Positions 59,379-64,000 of a stretch of DNA of 64,000 bases are shown in pieces. Source of the stretch: CAVPNY01 sp963706905 (GTDB taxonomy: Bacteria > Chloroflexota > Anaerolineae > Anaerolineales > UBA4823); NCBI GenBank assembly GCA_963706905.1, contig CAVPNY010000016.1:62001-126000 (forward strand), written 5' to 3'. Position numbers and translations under genes: made by a program. Each line of letters begins with the position of its first letter. Position 1 is the first letter of the stretch. The notes beneath the pieces were generated by a model. It was given only the letters and a program-made list of their open reading frames with translations. It had not been told where the DNA came from and ran no database searches.

Positions 59379-60068
59379 TTACTCGCCAATCGCCGCGCTG
59401 ATTTGGCTGACCGTATCCGCTGATAGCGCTTGACCTTTGGCTGTCTTGCGAATGAAATCCTTGAGTTTTTTAATCTGCATGGTTGGGATGGGGGCGTTTT
59501 CGGCGTCCACCTCTGTGGCATCGTTGGTGAAGAGCAATGCAGCCTGGATTTCAGGCAGTTCCATTTCCGGCAGTCGTTGCGCGAGGTACTTTTTGACGCT
59601 ATCAACTTCACCATTGATCTCCATATCCGGCCGGCCCAGGCTTTCTTGGGCGAAAATCTTTAAGTACAGGTTGCCGCCTTTTTGGACAAAGCGCTGCCTG
59701 GCCTCGTTGTAGGTGATCATACCCCGCGTTGACCGGGGTGACAGCACCCAGACGCCGGATGGCCCGACCAGCAGGTGGGAGGCGGGGGTTTTATAGTGAT
59801 ATAACGTGTATTTCCCATCCAACCCTTTGAGTGCCTGGTTGATAAACTCATCTGGACGGGGGCGTTTGCCCCAGCGATTGCCGAAATAGATGCCGACCTG
59901 GGACAGGGCAAATCCAACGAGCAGGGCCAGCAAAGACAGGTTGAATAACAGGGGCTGGGCGAACGAGATATACATACCAGCTGCCAGTACCAGCAGGCCA
60001 ACGATGCTGGCGATTTGCCCAATGCGGGCATTGCGGCGGATCAAACTATCATTTGAGATGATTTCCAT
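59379..60068 (-). CDS. Two-span membrane protein with NERD-like nuclease-related domain
   Basis: The 229-aa protein has two adjacent membrane helices (about 16-35 and 40-60), then a domain like NERD (about 80-170: VGPSGVWVLSPRSTRG, NLYLKIFAQESLGRPD). NERD is a nuclease-like fold with unclear activity. The last stretch (AALLFTNDATEVDAENAPIPT) fits the end of this fold. Its 3' end lies at the terminator shared with the SPFH-HTH gene, and its upstream side faces fabF on the same strand. Function is unproven. Confidence 0.75.
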   Translation of the reverse strand: MEIISNDSLIRRNARIGQIASIVGLLVLAAGMYISFAQPLLFNLSLLALLVGFALSQVGIYFGNRWGKRPRPDEFINQALKGLDGKYTLYHYKTPASHLLVGPSGVWVLSPRSTRGMITYNEARQRFVQKGGNLYLKIFAQESLGRPDMEINGEVDSVKKYLAQRLPEMELPEIQAALLFTNDATEVDAENAPIPTMQIKKLKDFIRKTAKGQALSADTVSQISAAIGE

Positions 60069-60098
60069 GGGTGCTAGGTTCCATTCTTGAGTTAAAGA

Positions 60099-61346
60099 TT
60101 AATTGTGATAGTGTTTCAATACCAGGCAGGCATTTTGCCCACCCAGACCGAAGGAGTTTTTCAAAACGAAATCGAGATCTGCCTGGCGCATCACATTGGG
60201 GACATAGTCCAGGTCCAGACCTGGGTCAGGCGTTTCGTAATTAATGGTTGGCGGGATCATACCATGATAAAGGGACAAGATACTGGCGATGGTTTCCAGC
60301 GCGCCAGCGCCGCCCATGGCGTGTCCGATCATCGATTTGGTCGAGCTGACAGGAATCTGATAGGCGCGCTCTCCAAATACAGCTTTTATCGCTCTGGTTT
60401 CGGTACAATCATTGATCTTGGTGCTGGTGCCGTGGGCGTTGATGTAATCCACCTCATCCAGGGATATTCCGGCATCCTTCAGCGCCCAACCCATCGCCCG
60501 GATCGGCCCGGCGGCTTCTGGATCGAGGGCAGCTAAGTGATATCCATCCGCTGAGGAGGCATGACCGGCGATTTCTACGTAGATACGCGCCCCGCGGCGG
60601 AGGGCATGTCCTAGCTCTTCTAATATCAGGACACCCGCTCCTTCAGAGAAGACAAAGCCCTCGCGATGCAGATCGAAAGGCCGGGAAGCGCGGGCTGGAC
60701 AATGATTATAATTGACTGGCAGAGCGCGCATGGCGACAAAGCCAGCAATCGCGAAATCGCTCACCAGGGCTTCTGTCCCGCCGGTGATGACGATATCCGC
60801 AATCCCGCGGCGGATGAACTCCACACCCTCCCCGATCGCCTGTGTCCCTGTGGCGCAAGCTGTCGAGACCGTCACTGTCGGTCCGATCAACCCTAGTTTC
60901 TGGCTGATCGCAAAAGCTGCCAGGTTGGGAATGCTCCCCGGTAGGGCAAAAGGGCTGACCCGTTCATGGCCTCTGGTGCGTAAAACGGTGACATTTGCGT
61001 CAAGGAGGTCCAGCCCGCCCATCCCAGTGCCAAAGGCGATCCCGGCGCGCTCAGGCTCAGGGAAGGTATCCGGCAGGCCAGCATCCTGGGCAGCCTGGAT
61101 AGCCGCAGCCAGGGCAATTTGAGCGCTGCGACCCATCCTCCGGGCTTCTTTGCGCTCCATGTAATTTTCAGCTTCGAAATCGGGGATCTCACCAGCGATC
61201 TGGCAGGGCAGGCTGCTGGCGTCAAATTGCGTGATGCATCTCACCCCCGAGGCGCCGGCAACCAGCCCATCCCAGAATTGTTGGACTGAAGCGCCTAACG
61301 GAGTGATAGCTCCCAAACCAGTGACAGCGACGCGTGGCTGGTTCAT
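60099..61346 (-). CDS. fabF: Beta-ketoacyl-ACP synthase II
   Basis: FabF (415 aa) elongates acyl-ACP with malonyl-ACP. The active-site Cys is in VSTACATGTQAIGEG, and the two His are in INAHGTSTKIND and SMIGHAMGGAGALE. The N-terminal AVTGLGAITPLGASVQQFW is typical of the FabF type. It overlaps plsX by 4 bp (ATGA), so they are coupled and both act in fatty-acid and lipid synthesis; acpP is elsewhere at 27.4 kb. Confidence 0.95.
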   Translation of the reverse strand: MNQPRVAVTGLGAITPLGASVQQFWDGLVAGASGVRCITQFDASSLPCQIAGEIPDFEAENYMERKEARRMGRSAQIALAAAIQAAQDAGLPDTFPEPERAGIAFGTGMGGLDLLDANVTVLRTRGHERVSPFALPGSIPNLAAFAISQKLGLIGPTVTVSTACATGTQAIGEGVEFIRRGIADIVITGGTEALVSDFAIAGFVAMRALPVNYNHCPARASRPFDLHREGFVFSEGAGVLILEELGHALRRGARIYVEIAGHASSADGYHLAALDPEAAGPIRAMGWALKDAGISLDEVDYINAHGTSTKINDCTETRAIKAVFGERAYQIPVSSTKSMIGHAMGGAGALETIASILSLYHGMIPPTINYETPDPGLDLDYVPNVMRQADLDFVLKNSFGLGGQNACLVLKHYHN

Positions 61347-62377
61347 GCGGACGTGATGAGGATGGTTTTGGCGAGCCTTTGCTCGATAGCTGCGCGGATT
61401 GCACCCAGTAAATTGGCTTCAACAGCCTGGCGGGCAACGCGGATTCCATTGACCAGGGCGAAGGCGTCGGAGCGGCCATGGCCGATGAAAACCAGCCCAT
61501 CGATGCCCAGCAGGGGCGCCGCGCCGGTTTCTCCTGGATCCATCATTTTCTTGATGTTGGCGAAGGCCGGTTTGGCCAGCAGGGCGCCGATCTTGGTGCG
61601 CGTGCTGCTCATCAGCTCCTGGCGCAGGACCTCCGTGATCAGCTTGGCAACCGCTTCGCTGGATTTGAGCAGCACGTTCCCGGTGAAACCGTCGGTGACG
61701 GTCACATCCACCAGCCCGCCAAAGAGCTCTTTGCCCTCCACGTTTCCGACGAAATTTAAGCCGCTGCTCTCCAGCAGGGGAGAGGTCTCTTTTATCAGCT
61801 GGTTGCCCTTGCCGGCTTCCTCACCATTGGAGAGCAGGCCAACCCGGGGAGATTGGATACCCAGCACTTTCTCGGCATAGATCGATCCCATGATGGCAAA
61901 CTGTGCCAGGTGTTCGGGCTTGCAGTCGGGGTTGGCGCCGATATCCAAAACAACGCAGTAGCCGCCCTTCACCGGAAACAGGCCAGTCAGACCGGGGCGC
62001 TCGACGCCAGGGATAATACCCAGGCGGTAGTAAGCCGTGGCCATCGCGCCGCCGGTATTGCCAGCCGTGACGAAGGCATCCGCCTGCCCGTTTTTTACCA
62101 GGTCCATGCCCACCGCCATGGAGGTCCTGGAGTTGGGGCGTTTGGCCTTGAGTGCCAGTTGCAGCCCCTTGTCGTGCATGGTGATCACCTCCGGGGCTGC
62201 CACAATACGCAAGTTGGCATGGCTGCCGTTTTGGGAAGCCAGTCTGGTCTGCAGTTGCCCTTCCGGACCTACCAGGATGATCTCATCGTTTGGATACAGC
62301 CCGGAGGCTTCAAAGCAGGCTTGGATTTCGGGTTCTGGGCAGTCGTCGCTGCCCATGGCGTCCAGAACGATGCGCAT
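61343..62377 (-). CDS. plsX: Phosphate acyltransferase PlsX
   Basis: PlsX (344 aa) turns acyl-ACP into acyl-phosphate, the first step of PlsXY phospholipid synthesis. MRIVLDAMGSDDCPE at the start, VTAGNTGGAMATAYYRLG, LDIGANPDCKPEHLAQFA and TDGFTGNVLLKSSEA are family blocks. ATG 62377 is preceded by AAAGGAG; in-frame sequence upstream is not conserved. It overlaps fabF by 4 bp. Confidence 0.95.
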   Translation of the reverse strand: MRIVLDAMGSDDCPEPEIQACFEASGLYPNDEIILVGPEGQLQTRLASQNGSHANLRIVAAPEVITMHDKGLQLALKAKRPNSRTSMAVGMDLVKNGQADAFVTAGNTGGAMATAYYRLGIIPGVERPGLTGLFPVKGGYCVVLDIGANPDCKPEHLAQFAIMGSIYAEKVLGIQSPRVGLLSNGEEAGKGNQLIKETSPLLESSGLNFVGNVEGKELFGGLVDVTVTDGFTGNVLLKSSEAVAKLITEVLRQELMSSTRTKIGALLAKPAFANIKKMMDPGETGAAPLLGIDGLVFIGHGRSDAFALVNGIRVARQAVEANLLGAIRAAIEQRLAKTILITSA

Positions 62378-62477
62378 GCACACTCCTTTATTTCGATTGT
62401 CCGTAGGGGCACGGCGGGACAATCGAAGATGTTGACTATTTATTTACCCGCCTTGCCCCTCCGATTTTAGACCCAGC

Positions 62478-62505
62478 TTGACACTCCCCAAGACGCGATT
62501 ATAAT
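62478..62505 (+). promoter_or_regulatory. Consensus promoter for tRNA-Leu
   Basis: TTGACA (62478-62483), a 16-bp spacer and TATAAT (62500-62505) are both perfect. The transcript would start near 62512, 6 nt before the tRNA. Confidence 0.85.
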
Positions 62506-62517
62506 ACCAATGCCCTC

Positions 62518-62599
62518 GCGCTGGTGCTGGAATTGGCAGACAGGCATGGTTGAGGGCCATGTGCCGCAAGGCGTGTGGGTTCAACTCCCACCCAGCGCA
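62518..62599 (+). tRNA. tRNA-Leu (anticodon GAG)
   Basis: The acceptor stem GCGCTGG (62518-62524) pairs with CCAGCGC (62592-62598), with discriminator A at 62599. The anticodon stem CATGG/CCATG encloses loop TTGAGGG, anticodon GAG, which reads CUC and CUU. A class II variable arm with a short GCC/GGC stem and the T-arm GTGGGTTCAACTCCCAC are present. CCA is not encoded, so it must be added after transcription. Confidence 0.93.
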
Positions 62600-62602
62600 C
62601 TC

Positions 62603-62629
62603 AACCGCCGCAAGGCGGTTTTTCTTTTT
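62603..62629 (+). terminator. Intrinsic terminator after tRNA-Leu
   Basis: AACCGCC (62603-62609) pairs with GGCGGTT (62614-62620) around a GCAA tetraloop, followed by TTTCTTTTT. Confidence 0.88.
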
Positions 62630-62684
62630 ATGTTGGAGTTCGACCGCGGGCGGTGGTATGATTATGTAAGGCGATAAAAAAATC

Positions 62685-62762
62685 AACCACAGATATATAT
62701 AGATATACACAGATTTACATAGATTCTAAATCATCTGTGTTTATCCGTGTTTATCTGTGGTT
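62685..62762. repeat. AACCACAGAT inverted repeat with 10-bp periodicity
   Basis: AACCACAGAT begins the left arm and its complement ATCTGTGGTT ends the right arm. Each arm is built of three or four near-10-bp units of the form NNNCACAGAT (left: ATATATAGAT, ATACACAGAT, TTACATAGAT; right arm complement: AAACACGGAT and AAACACAGAT). The arms pair over about 30 bp with mismatches. I recall similar ATCTGTGTTTATCCGTG strings from many environmental genomes. It separates the tRNA terminator from the SCP2 gene. Confidence 0.7.
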
Positions 62763-62780
62763 TCATTATCAGGAGGAGAA

Positions 62781-63185
62781 ATGGCGAAATTTCCTACCGC
62801 CGAGTGGACCCAGGCTTTCATGGACAAGCTCAACAGTGATGCGCAGTACGCAGAGATTGCCCGCAATTGGGAGTCGGACATCAGCTTCTCTATTGAGCCA
62901 AGCGGCAAGCTAACCAAGCCGCTTTGGATTTACCTGGACTTATGGCATGGCAAGTGCCGCCAGGCTATCTTCCAGGACAAACCCTTGGATACAAAACCCG
63001 CCTTCATATTAACCGCCACCTATGGGAACTTTGTAAAAGTTCTCAGAGGAGATATACATCCCATGCAGGCCATGATGACCCGCAAGCTGCAGGTGCAGGG
63101 CAATATGGCGGTGATGATGCGTAGCGTGCCCACCGTGCTGGACTTTGTGCGCTGCGCCAAAGAGATCACGGACGATATCGTCTGA
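62781..63185 (+). CDS. SCP2 sterol-binding-domain protein
   Basis: The 134-aa protein fits the SCP2 fold that binds fatty acids, sterols or other lipids in a hydrophobic tunnel: ISFSIEPSGKLTKPLWIYLDL, in parts, FILTATYGNFVKVLRGDIHP and the C-terminal MTRKLQVQGNMAVMMRSVPT are the characteristic strands and helices. The ligand is not known. AGGAGG stands 4 bp before the ATG. It lies alone between a tRNA unit and a convergent methyltransferase. Confidence 0.88.
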   Translation: MAKFPTAEWTQAFMDKLNSDAQYAEIARNWESDISFSIEPSGKLTKPLWIYLDLWHGKCRQAIFQDKPLDTKPAFILTATYGNFVKVLRGDIHPMQAMMTRKLQVQGNMAVMMRSVPTVLDFVRCAKEITDDIV

Positions 63186-63197
63186 GCCAGGCCAGAT

Positions 63198-63800
63198 TCA
63201 GGGGGTTGATTCCAGGGTTGAGTGCGGCTTGCGCGCCACCAGCTGCGCCATGCCGCGCTCAGGCCATGTTTCCGTTGCAGGCAGCAGATTCTCAAAATAG
63301 TGGGTGATCTGGTAATCCTGGAAAATATCGCGCAACTCGCCCGGGTCCAGGTATCTGTCCCGGCTTTCCAGGTCCGCTTCAAGCCTTAAAAAGGTCTCGA
63401 AGTAGATGATCCCCCCCGGCTTTAACGCCTTCTGGAATTCCGGGATGCATCCCCGCTCCAGGAAATGGAAATTCAGGATTACATCAAAGCGTTCGCGGGG
63501 CAGCCAGGGACTCGCCAGATCAAGAACCGCCGCCTGCAGCGGGCAGGCATACGCCTGACCCCACCGGATCGCCATGCGTAACGCCACCAGCGAGATATCC
63601 AGGGCGATCACCTGTAAGCCGCGCTGCGCCAGGAAATGGCCGTTAGCGCCCACTCCGCAGGCGGCATCGAGGGCCAGCCCGCTATTCGGGAGCAGGTGAG
63701 CGTAATCCAGTAGCAGCTGGCGCGGCTTGCGCGGCAGCCACGGCTGGCTGCTATCCAGGTAGCGGGCGTCCCAGCGGGTAGCATCCGGGTGTTTATTCAT
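63198..63800 (-). CDS. Class I SAM-dependent methyltransferase (TehB-like)
   Basis: This 200-aa protein has the AdoMet-binding loop ALDAACGVGANGHFLAQRG, the acidic residue after strand 2 (VIALDIS), and FDVILNFHFLERGCIPEFQKALKPGGIIYFETF, read in blocks, covering motif IV onward. The overall pattern is near TehB/UbiE-like small-molecule methyltransferases; the substrate is unknown. It is convergent with the SCP2 gene, with 12 bp between stops. Confidence 0.85.
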   Translation of the reverse strand: MNKHPDATRWDARYLDSSQPWLPRKPRQLLLDYAHLLPNSGLALDAACGVGANGHFLAQRGLQVIALDISLVALRMAIRWGQAYACPLQAAVLDLASPWLPRERFDVILNFHFLERGCIPEFQKALKPGGIIYFETFLRLEADLESRDRYLDPGELRDIFQDYQITHYFENLLPATETWPERGMAQLVARKPHSTLESTP

Positions 63801-63845
63801 CTTCCATAATTATATCGAATTGGATGGATAGAATTAAATGCTGAA

Positions 63846-63871
63846 GCCCGCGCAATCCCCTGTGCGCGGGC
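63846..63871 (-). terminator. GC-rich hairpin, possible terminator of the gene at the window edge
   Basis: GCCCGCGCA (63846-63854) and TGCGCGGGC (63863-63871) form a perfect 9-bp stem with an 8-base loop. On the minus strand it lies 70 bp after the stop of the edge gene, but the T-tract is poor (TTCAGCATTT). Confidence 0.45.
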
Positions 63872-63940
63872 CTCCTTCAAGAGTGATAGCTCAGCTTCAC
63901 CACCGCCTGTCACAGCGTAAGTGAATTGAATGTTGGTGAA

Positions 63941-64000
63941 TTAATTGAGCCGTCCCTGGGCCGGCATCAAATCCTCGGCCAGCTGCGCACGTATGTAAGA
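63941..64000 (-). CDS. C-terminal end of a gene cut by the window edge
   Basis: On the minus strand the last 19 codons (SYIRAQLAEDLMPAQGRLN) run to a TAA at 63941-63943. No family can be told from so short a piece; amphipathic composition and a nearby downstream hairpin support a real C-terminus. Confidence is low. Confidence 0.35.
   Translation of the reverse strand, partial: SYIRAQLAEDLMPAQGRLN

Noticed and set aside
61353..61880. 175-codon plus-strand frame opposite plsX
   Set aside because: Shadow of plsX; no motif or ribosome site.
62444..62710. Minus-strand frame covering the tRNA region
   Set aside because: It crosses the tRNA and its terminator, and codes for nothing recognisable.
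1..64000. CRISPR array
   Set aside because: No regularly spaced repeats with unique spacers and no Cas-like genes were seen on either strand.

Overview
The window looks like a chromosomal segment of an anaerobic or facultative Chloroflexota bacterium, most probably class Anaerolineae. This is inferred from gene families and layout, not from a marker search. Hints are the short IF-2, the archaeal-like prolyl-tRNA synthetase, type 2 IPP isomerase next to a polyprenyl diphosphate synthase, an Agl23-type membrane protein with NHL repeats, LysM and G5 surface proteins, many TP-rich lipoproteins, and no LPS genes. Promoters are close to the classical sigma-70 consensus, several with an extended -10 (TGGTATAAT). 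Intrinsic terminators are strong and easy to see.

Layout. 0-6.6 kb (minus): translation/transcription operon nusA-rnpM(ylxR)-infB-rbfA-nrnA-truB, with a possible attenuator in the nusA leader and no rimP. 6.6-9.8 kb (minus): a GNAT acetyltransferase and a DHH-CBS-tRNA nucleotidyltransferase fusion. 9.9-16.4 kb (plus): a small protein, MazG-like hydrolase, LOG-family protein, proS, an AlkD-like protein, then rpsO and pnp. 16.4-21.2 kb (plus): ilvE, trxB, mdh and a mitochondrial-type citrate synthase, separated by prominent palindromes. 21.3-30.5 kb: YibE/F and LysM proteins, hemW, isoprenoid genes (polyprenyl synthase, fni), acpP, a lipoprotein and sucCD. 30.5-39.4 kb (minus): Agl23-NHL protein, CASTOR/POLLUX-like channel, PLP decarboxylase, a sensor-kinase fragment, OsmC and a methyltransferase.

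39.5-48.7 kb is the accessory part. It holds a complete-looking IS1-family element (imperfect IRs, 7-bp target duplication, a -1 frameshift site, transposase stop codon outside the element), a 5'-3' exonuclease and a truncated second copy of rluB. A run of frameshifted genes follows (response regulator, histidine kinase, two membrane proteins), then an intact membrane protein, a PPOX-like protein and a BNR-repeat protein. The real rluB and scpB close this block. The two rluB copies share a 253-bp tract that is almost identical although their flanks have diverged, which suggests gene conversion.

50.3-59.3 kb (plus): two lipoproteins (one with a G5 domain), a UXS-like epimerase with GtrA, a small protein, a doubly frameshifted TPR gene, a URO-D family protein, rsmD, galT, a coiled-coil protein and an SPFH protein with a fused excisionase-type HTH. 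59.4-62.4 kb (minus): a membrane-anchored nuclease-related protein and plsX-fabF. The end holds tRNA-Leu(GAG) with consensus promoter and terminator, a 10-bp-periodic inverted repeat, an SCP2 protein, a methyltransferase and the C-terminus of one more gene.

Metabolically the window joins TCA-cycle steps (gltA, mdh, sucCD), fatty-acid initiation (plsX, fabF, acpP), isoprenoid precursors, haem maturation and RNA maturation. No complete new defence or biosynthetic system was recognised. The best leads are the SPFH-HTH fusion with its partner, the nusA leader, the rluB conversion tract and the palindrome in the ilvE leader.
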